The notes: generated by a model not told the origin, from the letters alone. Shown: positions 43,001 to 55,759, numbered from the stretch's first letter. The stretch: 64,000 nt of DNA from Agarophyton chilense (GCA_030374765.1 JARGXX010000034.1:186001-250000); one strand, 5' to 3'. Made by a program: numbers and translations.

Positions 43001-44560
43001 GTCACCGGACCAAACCGGGGTACGTCCGCAGGTGCGTGTGGGCTCCTGTGCTCTTCCCCCGAAAGGTCCATGGGTTGGCGTTGCCTTTCCATGCCCTGGG
43101 TAGGGGAACGAACCGGGTTCCGGGTTGCCTTGGCCGCTTGGCGGGTTGCTTCCGCCAAGGCGTCATGACGAAGAGCGTCAGTTCGACGGCTTCGGCCGGA
43201 GGCCTTCCCGTCGGGCAATTCTCCCAGTTTTTGGGTCGGAATGCTTTCCGAGAGTTCTCGTGCAGAGGCAACCCTTCGGGGGAACGCGGATTCATCTCAA
43301 GGCTGGGTTTCGCGGTCGCGTTCCGCGAGTCGTCGGGGTGAAATCCGTCGCGACGGTGCTGGACTTGACGCGGGAGGCGGTTTCATCACGGGGCGTTGTG
43401 CCTTGCCGGGTGAGCCGCCTTGGGCATTGATTGGCGTATCTCCCGAGCCGGGTGTCGTCTGGTCACGTGACACGTCCGGCTGATGACTGGGAGTACTCCG
43501 CGCCGTGCTGCGTTCCGCCTCCTCACGTGAGGGCGTGTGCAACGGCGCTGCCAGTATGTCTGCTCGCTTGGGCGACACAATACCGCGACGGGCGTGCAAC
43601 TCCAGGTCAACCGTGCCTTCCTCACCAACGGGCGGCGAAGTGAGCGGCGAGGAACCCCTGCGGGGAGCGTGTTCGTCCTCAACTATCCCTTTCGAGGGTT
43701 CAACTTCACTCGGAAACGAGGTGCTTCCGTCCTTGACGGGCACATTCTCCGGGGTGACCGGTGCGCCTTCGACAACGCTGTCGGGGTCAACCGAGACACT
43801 CGGAGTGCGTCCGCCACTGCGCGCTGGTTCTGAACCAGCATCAAGCGTGCTGGGTGTGAATCTCTCGTCTGCTACGGTGTGCTTGCCCGGCTTAGCCGGT
43901 GTGTCCTGCCGTACAGTACGAGGGACCACTTCCGATCGATTCGGCCTAGAGGGGCCTGCGAGGGCGTGCTCTAATTTTTCCAGCGTAGCTGGTGTCGACT
44001 AACCGTGACCCACGGGCTGCGGGTTAACGCTCGACGACATAGCCGGTCCAGTATCGCGAGGGCGAACAGCATCCTGCGACGATTTCGGTTTCGCTTCGGC
44101 GAAAGGGTTTCCACTACGTGGTGCGTCCTGTCGAGTAGAGTCCCCGTGGAGAGTGCGATCAGACGCAGATGCGGTGGCGCTTCCCATAGAGGGTTCAGTA
44201 ACGGCTGTAGCACGCAAATGCGGAAGTGGCACGTCCGTAGACGGGACGTCCGGATCACCGTTGTTCTTGCTGGTGTGTCCAGGAGTCCGTGCACAACGGT
44301 TGTCATGACATGACGAAGCGGTTTCCGTCTCTCGACGAGAGTTATGAGCCTCCTCCCCCTCCTGAGACGGAGCGGCATGGGGAGTGGTTGAAACGACCAA
44401 CGGGCGGGGGTAGACACTGCGCCGTGGCGTGAGAGAAGAGAGGCCATTCTGGCCTTGGTCCGATAAGATCGGCAAGTCAGAGAGTCCCCGGGTAGGGTGT
44501 GGTAATGCAGAAGGTCTGGAAACCACGGCAGTGGGCTAAGCCACTGTTGTGTGCCGAGCA
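43001..44560 (-). other. Element Y integrase-to-chromodomain linker
   Basis: About 1.5 kb of Pro/Ser/Thr/Arg-rich, low-complexity coding-like sequence on the - strand (PSKGIVEDEHAPRRGSS, SRDQTTPGSGDTPINAQGG and similar) separates the integrase from the chromodomain. In typical chromoviruses the two are separated by only tens of residues. Z has a similar but shorter linker. High GC and skewed codons leave long frames on both strands; the + strand ones are not taken as genes. Confidence 0.65.
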
Positions 44561-44599
44561 CCATCATCCTCAGAGAGGGATTGTTGACCCATTTCGGTT

Positions 44600-47500
44600 A
44601 CTTCCAACGTCGGTGGCGGGGCGAGTACAACGCGGTCGCGGGAGATCCGCTCATGAGCGTTGACAATTTCCACCACGATGGTGTCGTCTTTCATCGAAAT
44701 GACCTTGTAAGGACCGTCCGCGACGGAAGAACGCTTGTGCTTCTTTTCTTTTTCAGGGTTCCAGTACTCCTTACGGACGAAGACGAAGTCACCGGCTTTG
44801 ATTGGCGGGGCCTTACCGCGTACGCGAGAGTCGAAATCACGCTTGTAAGCGGCTTGGGCACGAGCCGTCGAGCTTCGGGCGACCGGGATCAGCTTCGTAA
44901 GCCTCTCTTTCCACCTGTGGCGATAATCCTTCACGGAAGGGAACGCATCCAGCGTGGGCTGGGGTTCTAACGCGATAGCGGGCGGAGAGCGGGAGAACAC
45001 CAGTTCGAATGGAGTCAAGCCCGTAGTACGGTGTACCTGCGTATTGTACGCGAACGTCAAGGCGTCGGTATATAAATCCCATGTCTTTGGGTGGTCGGCC
45101 CCGTAAGAACGGAGAGACGCTAATAGCGTTCGGTTAAACCGCTCCACTTGCCCATTACACTGGGGGTGATAGGTCGTTGTGAACAGGTTCTTGATGTCAA
45201 GAATCCTGCACACGTCCTCGAAGAATCGCGATGCGAACTGATTTCCGTTATCGGATAGAAGATTAACCGGCGGGCCGTAGACGAATACCCAATGGGTCAC
45301 AAATGCTTGTGCAACTGTGAAAGCGGATATCTTCCGTAGAGTTACGGTCCGAACCAGTTTTGAGAAACGATCCGTGATAACGAGTAAAAACTTATGTCCA
45401 TGTCGTGTGGTGAGGAGCTTACCGAGGATGTCAATGGCGACAAACTCGAGAGGAGTCTGTGCCGGGAATAGTTTCAACTTCGTTGAGTACTTGCGAAGTT
45501 TCACCCGATTCTTAGCACATTCGGTACAAAACCGCACCGTTGCGTAGCAATCCACAGCCATGGCGGGCCAGTACAAATTTCTTCGCAAAGTGAAGTAGAG
45601 CTTCCGTCCACCGGCGTGTCCACCAAGTTTCGCATAGTGCGATAGATGCAAAACTCTAGACTGTAGAGTATGCGGCACCACGACTTGTGGGGATGACTGA
45701 ACCGTCCTGACGAGGTATCCAAGATCGTTCACCTCGAAAGGAAGTTGTGCACCGCCATTAAGCCAGGTGCGAATCTTCGTACAGAAGGGGTCACCCTGCT
45801 GTTCTCTGACCATCTCCTCCGGGCGTTTCGGCACAAAATTACCCGGCGGGGGTTTCTCTGAATCGTCCGAGACGAGCAATGCGTCAATATCATCATCTGA
45901 TTCCGGGCTTTCGTTCCATTTATCGTGTAACCAATCCGGGTCCCCCGGTGTTCCATCTTCTACGACGAAGCAAGGTATATCCTCGTCATCGACGGTTAGA
46001 GCTTCCCCATTCGTGGGTAAACGCGAGAGCGCGTCCGCTTGCGCGTTCTGAGTGCCCTTCTTGTAGATCACTTCAAAGTCATATTCCGCGAGGCGGAGTC
46101 TCCAACGCATTAAGCGACCTGACGGCTCCCAGATAGTCATGAGCCATCGTAGGGACGAGTGATCCGTGTAAACGGTAAAGTGCACACCCATGAGGTAGGG
46201 GCGGAGTGTAGAGAGGGCCCACACAACTGCAAGGCACTCCTTCTCCGACACGGAGTAGTTCCGCTCGTGGACATTGAGCGAGCGTGACCAGTACCCAATG
46301 GGTTTGCGTTCTCCTTCGGGAGTAGTTTGAAAGAGCGCACAGCCTACCTGGTAGTCGCTACAGTCCGTGTCCACGGAAAACGGTAGTCCGGGTTTCGGTA
46401 ACGATAGAATCGGTGCTGATGTGACAGCCTCCCTAAGGGAGTTAAAAGCATCCGTCTGGGCGGACGTAAAGGGGTCCAGTTTAGGTGGTTGACCTTTCCG
46501 CAGAAGCGCGTTCAAGGGGGCCGCGATGCCAGCGAAGCTAGGGATAAACCGTCGGTAGATGTTGACCAATCCTAGAAAGGAGCGCAGTTCCGTCTGGGTA
46601 GCGGGTTCTTTCGCCTTGCGAAGGGACCTCACTCGAGCTTCCTCGATCATTACACGTCCCGGACGGATAATGTGCCCGAGATACTTCACAGTATCGGTAA
46701 AGAACTCACATTTCCTCAGTTTGAGGGTTATTCCAGCATCACGTAGCGTGGTAATTATGTCCCTGACATGGGTGAGATGGTCATCCAGATTGTCTGAGAA
46801 TACAATGATATCGTCCAAATATACGAGGCAAGTACGCCACTTAAAGCGGGCCAACAAAATGTCGATAGCACGCTGAAAGGTAGCGGGAGCATTGGTTAGA
46901 CCAAAAGGCATCCGTTTGAAACGGTAGAGTCCCGAGTGAAAGACAAACGCAGTCTTATCTTGGTCCTCCTCCCTAACAAGAACCTGCCAATATCCCCAAT
47001 TGGCGTTCAAAGCCGTGAGCACTGTAGCAGTGCCGAGAGAGTCGATGTACTCATCCATTCGTGGAATCGGATACACGTCCTTGACGGTAACATCATTCAA
47101 GCGACGGTAGTCGAAGCAAAAGCGCCAGGACCCATCGGGTTTCAGAGCCAGTACCACTGGGCATGCCCACGGCGACTGAGTCGGTTCGATCACTCCAGCT
47201 CGGAGCATTTTGTCCACTTGGAACTGTTCCTCTTCTCGAGCCTTGAGGCCTGCCCTGTAAGGGTGTTGAGCCACCGGTCGGGTGTTCGGCAATAAATCTA
47301 TCCGGTTTTCCGTTGTATTTATCTCACCAAGAGAGCCATCCCACATTGTGGTATACTCCCGTAACATCTCACACAGACTTTCACGGTGTGACTCCGGTAC
47401 ATGACCGTGGTCGAGTTCCTCGAGTTCTTTCACGGGGTCTACCCGGTCGTAACTCGTCGGAACGGGCTTCTTTTCTGTTTCGGCAGGTTGCGATTCCGAA

Positions 47501-47838
47501 TCATTCGGTGATTGGACGGCAGCTTCCTCCCCCTCCTTAGAGTGAACGAGACCGAGGACTTCGGCAGCGGTCAGCCTAGTGGGGACCATCGCGATGGGGT
47601 GAGGCCTTACCGATCCAATAACTTGGTTTTTCACCAGTGACTGGGGGGTGGAGCCCAGATTGGCAACGAGCACGGTGAACGGCTTGTCTGGGACAATCTG
47701 CGCGACTCCATTCGCAACGGCGAGTTGATATCCATCGTACAGAGATGAGAGAGGCCGAATGACTCGTAAACCGTGTTGACGGGAAGTGACACGCACCCAT
47801 ACTTGGGACTCTGGCAGGATTCGGACAGACGCAGCCAC
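44600..47838 (-). other. pol: Element Y pol core: RT, RNase H, integrase
   Basis: A single long - strand frame. In order: a pre-RT segment; the reverse transcriptase at about 47200-46650, with MLRAGVIEPTQSPWACPVVL, GSWRFCFDYRRLNDVTV, MPFGLTNAPATFQ and the catalytic YLDDIIVFS box near 46815; RNase H at about 46390-46030 (VDTDCSDYQVGCALFQ, YTDHSSLRWL, QADALSRLP); the integrase zinc-binding segment near 45660-45500 (HYAKLGGHAGGRKLYFTLRR, CTECAKNRVKLRK); and the DDE core at about 45450-45000 (VAIDILGKLL, LSDNGNQFASRFF, GQVERFNRTLL). A GPY/F-like segment follows near 44750. Order and motifs are Ty3/gypsy, closest to the second element Z. Confidence 0.93.
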
Positions 47839-47854
47839 GCGGAGCTTGGTAGAC

Positions 47855-48480
47855 TACCGAGAAGTGGGTGGAGGTTCCTGCGCGGCAGGGAGCGGTACGT
47901 GCTTCTTGTAGGCACGCCGCAGCGGACGACGGACAATCGGGACCGACGAGCCCTCTTCCATCTCAACTCGCTTTAAGCGGGGCCTTATGGCGTCAACGAA
48001 TCTGTCACAGAAGTCACATCCCAAGATGATGGGGGCAGCCAATTTCCGGCATACAATAAACTCGAGTTTCACCGCGAAGGAGGCCAAGCAAACGACGAGG
48101 TCGACGGTTCCAACCGTTGACAACGGGTTGTTATTTGCGTCCGCGACGTCGGGCGCCACGCCAAGGCGGATCTGAGACCGCAAGAGCGGGGGCAGCAGCG
48201 ACTCCACGATGAAATTCGGACCAGCACCTGTGTCCAAAACAGTAAGGACTCGAACCATAAACTGGGTAGAAATGCCAAGGTCGGCATACACCTTGTAATT
48301 GCGCTTGGCCATTACTAAGACTCTATCCGGGAACCAGCGGTTAAGAACACGTTTCCACGGTCGATGTAGAACACCAAAGTGTTCAGAGTCCACGTCTGAG
48401 ACGGCCAGTTTCCTCGTGAGGATTGTGACCGGGGAGCGAGGCGGAGACGCCTCGGGCGTCGTCAACCTCACTGTTGGGGA
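47855..48480 (-). other. Element Y aspartic protease
   Basis: The - strand reads VLTVLDTGAGPNFIVES with the DTGA active-site motif near 48240, then a second hydrophobic strand motif IILGCDF near 48020. The size and position between the zinc knuckle and RT fit a retropepsin. Confidence 0.88.
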
Positions 48481-48779
48481 CGCCTCTCCCGAAGGGGAGA
48501 CTCCCGAAATCAGTTTTCCTGAGTCCCATCCGCCTGGGGCGGGGCCTCATAATCCTGAACCATTAGCAATGGGGCGCCAGCGGCAGGGTTTGAAGGAACG
48601 GGGCGGTGGTCGGGAGCCTGCTCGGCAGGGTATAGCAACGCATTTCGCGGTTTCGCCTCCGGAATACTCCGTGGAAAATCGATCTTCGCTCGAAGATACG
48701 ACGTCATCGGAACAATCCGCTTTTCCACTGGGGTAAACGCCTCATAATTACCGATTACTCGGGCTACTTCCCTCATGGT

Positions 48780-50639
48780 GAGGATACAGTCCGGTGAAAT
48801 GTGACCGTGTTCGTAGCATATGTGGCATATTAGTCCCGGGCGTGAGGGCTACAAACCGGAGCGAGCATCCGTGAACTTCACCGCTTGGCGGGTATCCTTC
48901 CATCCAGGGCGACTCTGTCAGAGCGCACCATTTGAACACGGGATGCGAGGTCCGTGAACACGGGGAGAGTCTGCGTACAGCAGGGGTCCATCCTGGGCCG
49001 TGTCATATGAGTCGTCCGTCGTAGACAGTAGTTCGGTTGTCGGGGCCGAATGGATATCGCTTCGGGCGAAGTGTACGTTGTCGTACTCCTGTTGGGGGGT
49101 CTCAATCGCAACCAGCGATAGGGATGGCGACTTCATTTTCACCACCAACGCCTTGGCGGTTCGCGACCTGTGTCCGGGGGCACGAGCTCTTAAAGCGTCA
49201 CCTTCCGCTTGCGCGTGTTGGACCAACTCCAGATACGTGGTCTTTCTTCGGTCTTCCCGGTAACGGGCCACGAGTGTTCGGATAGCGGGGCGTAGTCCAT
49301 CGATAAACATGGTGCAGCGCTCTCCGGCGAAGTGTACGTTTCCACTACGGTTAAAAGCCTTGTTCAGGCGCACTGAGAATTCGGTTTCCGTTTCTCCAGA
49401 CTTCTGGCGCGTATCGCGAAGAGCGAGAATGGCCGACTGAATCGCGTGATTAGTGGCGTAGGACCTCAAGTGGTATTGTACTGCTTCTGGCCAGCAGGTT
49501 ATCCCTCCTTCGGAGGCTCTAGACGAACCTCTTACAGAGTTGTATTGATCCTCGGCGAGGCCTTTCATAAAGTACGGAAGTGCAATAAACGCCTGGCCTT
49601 CGGTCATACCGAGAATATCCGCTTCGGCGACGAACCTCGCAAGGAAATCCAACACCAAAATGGGGTCTTCTCCAGAAAAGTTCTGGTTCCTGAGGGACAG
49701 TTGCATACGCTTTATCCAATCTTTCACTCTACCCGTGCCACGAGGCGTGCGATCCAAAGAGGAGTTCTCTAGCGGATAGTATCGGTAAGAAACCAACTTC
49801 TTGTACAGGGGGTTGGTGCATTTCAGCTCCTTCAACCCGGAGTGTTTCCTTCCCTTCTCGCGGGCGCGGATCACACCTTGGGTGGCAGACGACCGTTTAG
49901 AACGGGATGAACGCCTGCGATGGCCATCGTCAGAAGAAGAATCTGACGAGTCCGACCCCTTTGAATGGTGAGAGCCACGCGACGACCGTGAGGAGTTCGA
50001 CGAGTCCGAGTCATCGCTGTCACGCTTTCCACGCCGACGGCGGGTATCGTCCCTTTTCCTTTCGTGTTTCGCTTGGTGCGACACAGCAACCGGCTTCTCC
50101 GGGACGTCTTCCATCAGGATGGTTTGCTCTAACGTGTGGAGACGGGCGCTAACACGATTGAATCGGGTCTCGACACCTTTCACGTAAGCGGCGGGACCAC
50201 CAAAACATTCCAACAGGGTGTTGACGTCCGCCCGCAACAAGCGGAGGTCGTCAACCACTTCCTTCATAGAAGAGCCATCACACCTGGACCGCAGGGCTTC
50301 GAACTCTTCCACGAAGGCATTGTGCGCTTCCCGCATTACGCGGATCTGCTGCCTCACACTTGAGTTGGTGTCAATGTGGAACTCGTTTTTCTGGGCCTTT
50401 TCGTCGGCAGGAGCCGGGTCATCCACGGCAGGGGCCTGTCCAGCACCAGAATTGGGTCCATTCTTCGACGCCTTAGGCGCTAGCTTGTTGTTCTTGGAGG
50501 AGTTCGACCCCTTACTCTTGCCTTTCGGAGCGGCTTGAGGTAACGGCGGGGGAACCCTTCCAGGGTCCGCAGGCACCACGTCATTGACGGAACGGCTCCG
50601 CGTGATCGCGGGTTCCGCTTCCGACGGTAGTCGAGACAT
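48780..50639 (-). other. gag: Element Y gag with zinc knuckle
   Basis: The start MSRLPSEAEP at 50639 follows an internal leader. The N-terminal third is Pro/Lys/Ser-rich and disordered, then a predicted coiled coil (VRQQIRVMREAHNAFVEEFE). A basic Ser/Arg/Asp low-complexity block follows (DDSDSSNSSRSSRGSHHSKG). The retrotransposon gag core lies near 49720-49180 (WIKRMQLSLRNQNFSGEDPI, RDTRQKSGETETEFSVRLNK, FIDGLRPAIRTLV). A CCHC knuckle C-x2-C-x4-H-x4-C (CHICYEHGHISPDC) lies near 48830-48785. At over 600 residues it is long for a gypsy gag because of its disordered N-terminus. Confidence 0.88.
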
Positions 50640-50799
50640 GGTTGTAGCGTTGACCACTAGGAATAGGACAACAAAAGATTCCACCAAGTGGGTCCAAACC
50701 AAGAAATTGGAAAGCAGAACTCGACGAGAGAAGACAGCACAGCAATGTGAAAAACAACCAAACCAGGTCCCCCTAGCCTTCTAAGTCGGGAGACAAGTT

Positions 50800-51721
50800 T
50801 GTAGTGCAACGCCAAGGGCGGCGGAAACACACGAAGATGTCCGAGTCTTCCTCCAAGGAGGGTAGCACGGCGACGGAGCCTCTCCGGAGTGAACACGACT
50901 AAGTCGGGGTGTAAGGCCGAGGTTCACCGGCACGCCAAGCGCGGAGAGTGCGGGATGCTATAAGGGAGCAGACCAGGTATGAGCTGTATTCCACGGGAAT
51001 AGGCAAGTCTCGAGAACGAGTAATGCACCCACAGGAGTGGCGGTTAACCCGGTAAGCCGGCGCGCGGCACACGCGCGAGCGGCACGAATAACCAACCACA
51101 AAGCAAAAGGGGGAGCTACCACGAGAGTGGGTGCGCGATAAAGGGGGGACCACCCAGTGGGGGCGATCGGGGGCATGGGCCACGAGAGCCAAACGAAATA
51201 TGTAGCAAACCCAATACTGGGGCGAGAACACGGCAGTGGTATGAAAGATATACACGCTAACAGCGGTGAGTCTCCTGTTGACGCAGGGTGGATAAGTCTA
51301 CCGTTAGTAACGCGGCTTCACCTCCGTAGAGAGTGGAAGACTCGCGAATGCGGAAAAAGACTTAGAGCCAAGAACCCTGGTTGGGGAGGTTTACTGAGTG
51401 TCAGGGCGAGATCGCCCTGGCACTATATAGTGTAGAATACTGTAAAGAGCTCCCTAACCTAGTGTAATGAAGCTAAATAAATAGAGAAATATCCAGCTAT
51501 GCTGTGCCAACCTGTCCTGGGCCACCCGTAGTACACGTGGGTAAGGCACACCCGAATCGGGGCCACGGCGCACGGCCGCCGGTGCACTTCGCGTACAACG
51601 CGTACACACCTGGCTACGCCAGCCCGCTAGTAGCGGTATTACTCATAGATCTCACAAGTATCGCCCGAGGTGGAAAAACAACCAAGTCCTGGAAAACGGC
51701 CCTCACGAGGGTTGCACTTCA
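50800..51721 (-). repeat. Element Y 5' LTR
   Basis: 922 bp, TG...CA, the partner of 39695-40615. It carries the palindrome CACTATATAGTG at 51421-51432 and the inverted repeat at 51402-51419. The internal sequence that follows in the sense direction starts AACTTGTCTCCCGACTTAG, which is not a standard TGG-type primer-binding site. Confidence 0.95.
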
Positions 51722-51726
51722 AATAT

Positions 51727-54700
51727 GCAAGAAATTATTTCAGATTTTTCGGATACCATGCCTTCGTACATTTACAGGAACACAAACTCTTGCAGAAAGG
51801 GAGTTAAAGCTCACTAAAGGGCTAATGTTCCACCTACTTTAATGACAGTAAAACGCTAGTTTACTTTCCTTTACCAAATACTAGTAATTCTTCAAATACC
51901 CAACCATTAACGAACTCCCATATCATTACTCGGGTTCAAAAGCACTTCTCGTCCAGTAGAGGCTTTCTTTGTGTCTCTGGGTACGTCACCGTAAAGAAAT
52001 CCTGCGTAAATCTATCAACTTTTCCCTGAAACTAGTCTCAAAGTACTCCAATATTCTCACATTCATATCGTCATCTATCACTTTGGGCATATCTTCAGCC
52101 TTTCTACATTTTTTCACTCGTCGAGGATCTTTCCAGCACCTAAAACCCACGCCTTTCCAGATTATATGTCATCCTCGCAAAGTAAACAAAAGCATAGAAA
52201 TCTTCAGTCATAGCCCTCTTCCATAATATCGCCTTTTAACCCTTCCCCATAACTGCATTTCTAGCGGCCCTCACCCTCCTCTTTTCATACGGCGAATTCC
52301 AGGACATCGCATTATGAATAGCTCTCATCTTATTCCGTCTGAGCAGGCCGCCACGGTGCTTCTCTTTTTGCAAGGGCACCGATTCAATGCTCAACTACAT
52401 GTCCTTCATTGCCTCCTAAGTAGGCATTCATTCGGACAAATATAGTCTACGGATGGACCATAGGTATTGCGGAAATAGGCGGATATAAACAAAAACAGAG
52501 TGAACCAGCGACATATTAACCAGTAATATATCGGAAAGAATGATAAAGAGAACTAAATATCTTTTCCGGTCCAGAAGCGCCAGCAAAACGCCCAATATCG
52601 TTTCGACAAAATCGGGAATCATGAAGGCACTACTGATCAGAAAATATGTTGATGTTAAATGTGGTATGGTGGTTGCGCAGTGCTCTTAGTTCAAGGTTTT
52701 TTACATCGCGTTGAGCATCATAGAAACGGTTCCAAAGCGTTACCACTACTGACGATTCGGATTTCACGCTCTGGGGAACTAAAAGAAAAGTACGTCAGCC
52801 TCTGAGACGAACCCGTGCGCGTCCAAATTAATAATGTTCTTGTCGAGCCATTGATCGTTCACACAGAATGGAATCGTTTTTGTTCTATGTTTGTCCCTTG
52901 GAACAGCAAGATAGCACAGGATGCGAAGCGTATCAAGCCATTGGTTTGTTTGTGTAAGGCGTACCACTCATAATTCTCGTGCAAAATATCGTATTGTACG
53001 TGTGAAGCGTGGCTACGAAATTTCACACGAGAATTGGTTTGGCGTAAATCCTCTACTCCTGAATGTTCTTCCCTTTTCTTCTCGAGGGAGCATGTCAAAA
53101 TAGATAGTTAATGGTGCGACAAGGCAAAGTTCAGGTGGAATAATTTAATTAGTTTTTTTATGCACATATGTGTTCCAATTAGGAATCACTTACAGACAGG
53201 AAGGCGAGTGCCGCCTAGAAGAGGACGTCTGAATCGACAAAAGTCTAGTTGGAAACGCTTCTACAGCAAAGTAGGACGTCTGAAGCGTCATAATGCAGTG
53301 GCTTCCCACGATTTTACGTGAAGCGGATATGCGTGGTAGTAATTGATAGGTACATCAAAACCACACTAGGAATGTCTATGAAAGCGAGCGCCGAAGCGGC
53401 AGTAATCAATGACCAAAAAAGCGCCAACCTCGACGCTCAACAAGCATCAGTATCGAAAAATGTGTTGCGAATGATTCCTGAATTACCGAAGTGTTATTTA
53501 CATACTTTGCTACAGCACCCTTAAACCTTGCTGCAATTGAAAACATTCTCTCACTGTCCATTCTTTGACAAATTGTACGGCAATGGGTAGATCCACTTTT
53601 GGTATCCTTACGTCTCTGGGAGGATCGGTGGCATTGGCCATAACAATGTCTTCAATCATGCCCTTGTTCTGCCTATCGTTTTCATTATAATCGAGCTACA
53701 CTAAAACGCGATTAATTCTGTGAAGTTTTGATTTGAGTTCGTTTTCCTCGACCCAGTCTCCGTTGTTCTGTTCTTTTTTTTGCTTTGAAGCCCTTCTAAA
53801 TTGTTCTAGACGCATATCATTTTGTTCTAACATACTTCTTGAGTTTTTGACATAATGTTATTTAGAAGCTTCTAAAGGCCTCTATACTCTATATAAGTCT
53901 ATTACATAAAGCTGTTTCCAGTTGCATTCTTGAACCTTCTGGAGGTTTCTACAAAAGGTTGACTTATTGCGTTTTTAACAATCCTCTCTTGCACCATATC
54001 CAGCCAAGCGACCAACAAATCAGTTTAAAGTATCCCAAAGCCCGGCTACTAAGATAGCACTCTGGATATAGTGTGATATCCGAGGATCGATGAGATATCG
54101 GCACTCACCAAATAGGACGAGGTTAAAAAGAATCTCTATTTCAGAATCAACCACTAGTGTGAGTTTGGAGAAATTGGATCTCAAAGAAGGAACAGGAGAA
54201 TGCGGGAAATGACATTAAACGAACAAATATGACATGTTCTGATCTCAAATCAAGGTGCTGGAAATATAATCAAAGCATTCAATAGAACTATATTTTTATC
54301 TTTATTATGCGACTTAAAAGAATACGCTTTGAAAATTAAGGCACAATAATACTACGCATCTAAAACCTGAAATAAATGGAAAATACTATGCAAAAATTAC
54401 TATTATACAAAGATCCTAACTCGCATCTTAAAAATAAAACCATGACCATTAGCATTTGGATGTTTTTGTTTTATAAACAATCGCTTCATAGAATACAAAC
54501 TATTAAAGACTTCAAGATGTAATACACATATGGGTCTTTGTTATTTTAGAGAAAACTAGTTTTTAAACGTAGAATATATCATACGGGAACAAGTTTCTTC
54601 TTTGCAGTATTTATGCCGCCAAGAGTCAGGAATTAAGAAAATACTATTGTTTGAAGTTCCATATTGAATTCAAATGGTTCAATCCAACATTCACATGTCA

Positions 54701-54990
54701 AAACAAATTTAAGCACTTTACTTTATATGTTTTGGTCAATCCGTTTTGACCATCACAATTTCTTGTAGCGACCTAAACCTCTTTTTTGTTTTAATTATTT
54801 CAACGTACTCTGCTTCATAACCGATAAACAAGGATCAGTTTTAAGAAAATGTACAAGTTTTATATTGTTAACTTGTCTCTCATATCTCAGATACTGATAA
54901 AGAAGCACAATTGATTGTTAATTACACTTAACGTACACCGAAAGTTTTGAGAAGTGACACAAACAGCATTGGAACTCCGAAATCTTTCTA
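51727..54990. other. AT-rich intergenic sequence, no recognised gene
   Basis: Only short frames with no recognised domain. Near 53890-53939 a TATA-like ACTATATAAGT is followed by TTCTTGAACCTTC, a TTCnnGAAnnTTC heat-shock-type motif, in a style resembling the G1 LTR, so a decayed LTR is possible. 54200-54980 is very AT-rich. Confidence 0.45.
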
Positions 54991-54999
54991 TACTTTATT

Positions 55000-55720
55000 A
55001 AAATAATCAAAGAACTGAAAATAGAGGCTCATTGGTTTGTATCGCAATTTGTGTGAAAAAACAAGAAGCATGGAGCTTCAATGGATGTCTGAACTTAGGA
55101 CCCAACACAAAAAAGCTTCAAACGACGGTTAAGTGTCTCATGTCGTGCTCGAACTTGACACCAAATTCTTGGCCTTCAAAGATTTTAAATGTTGTCCAAG
55201 TATACATTTTGGGCTCTTATAGGTGCCATCAGCAACTACATTTTCTCCTTGAGAGAGCTCTTTTTCCATTCGATCCTTAAAATTTTGGAGATCTGAATAA
55301 GATTCAAAAGGAAATGGAGCGAACCCCCACACAATACTTTGAGATCGAATCGAAATTCCGAGTTCGTATCGAAGACCTGCCCCACCAAATTTGTGACTAA
55401 AACATTTTGAGCTGAAAGGATAAGGTTTCTGGATCGGAAAATCAACCCCATCAATTGAAACATGAGCAGTATTTCCAGCAACATGTTTTCTGCTTGACCA
55501 TAAAATCTGTAGTATGTCAGTTTCTAGATAAACCGCAAGAAGTTGGAAAACGTACTAGTTTAACATTGGATATGTGTTTAAAAAAAAATCTTACCCATTT
55601 CCTAAAGTTGTTTTCTTCCATCTCTGCCATTGAACTGTTTACATGCTCCGTTGCGCATACTTTCTGAAACATCAAAGTTCATGGAAGATGTTTGAGTTGA
55701 GCGGAATTTGGAAGTTGTTC
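55000..55720 (-). pseudogene. DDE transposase remnant (PIF/Harbinger, DDE_Tnp_4-like)
   Basis: The - strand reads EMEENNFRKWVRFF (N-terminal helix) near 55640, then, in one frame, SIDGVDFPIQKPYPFSSK (first catalytic Asp), CFSHKFGGAGLRYELGISI, GFAPFPFESYSDLQNF and NVVADGTYKSPKC (second Asp) from about 55470 to 55200. RARHETLNRRLK (the Glu-bearing helix) and FRHPLKLHASCFFTQIAIQ follow in other frames to about 55010. At least two frame changes and one stop are present. This transposase type is common in algae and stramenopiles. Terminal inverted repeats were not found. Confidence 0.8.
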
Positions 55721-55759
55721 ACATACTTGATCCCAAATTGCGGAACAAGTATACGGTGA

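Larger units (their letters stand above)
39695..51721 (-). mobile_element. Large chromodomain Ty3/gypsy element Y with antisense gene, full length
   Basis: A 12-kb element, sense on the - strand, with LTRs at 39695-40615 (3' LTR) and 50800-51721 (5' LTR), flanked by the duplication AATAT (39690-39694 and 51722-51726). The LTRs differ by about twenty positions in 921 by eye (near 98% identity), so it is young. Sense order: 5' LTR, gag with zinc knuckle, aspartic protease, RT, RNase H, integrase, a very long disordered linker, chromodomain, antisense gene, polypurine tract, 3' LTR. At 12 kb it is about twice the usual chromovirus length. It is structurally complete but broken, with roughly five or six interruptions. 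Confidence 0.95.

Noticed and set aside
43125-44002. Several + strand frames of 100-165 codons opposite the Y linker.
   Set aside because: Their composition mirrors the GC-rich low-complexity linker on the - strand. They have no counterpart at the same place in Z, unlike the antisense gene at 40885-42587.
54200-54980. A possible origin or matrix-attachment region because of high AT content.
   Set aside because: AT richness alone is not evidence, and no defined motif was seen.
51727-55000. RNA genes (tRNA, snRNA, 5S rRNA) in the long gene-free interval.
   Set aside because: No A/B box pairs, cloverleaf-compatible stems or conserved snRNA motifs were noticed by eye. A covariance-model scan would be needed to exclude them.
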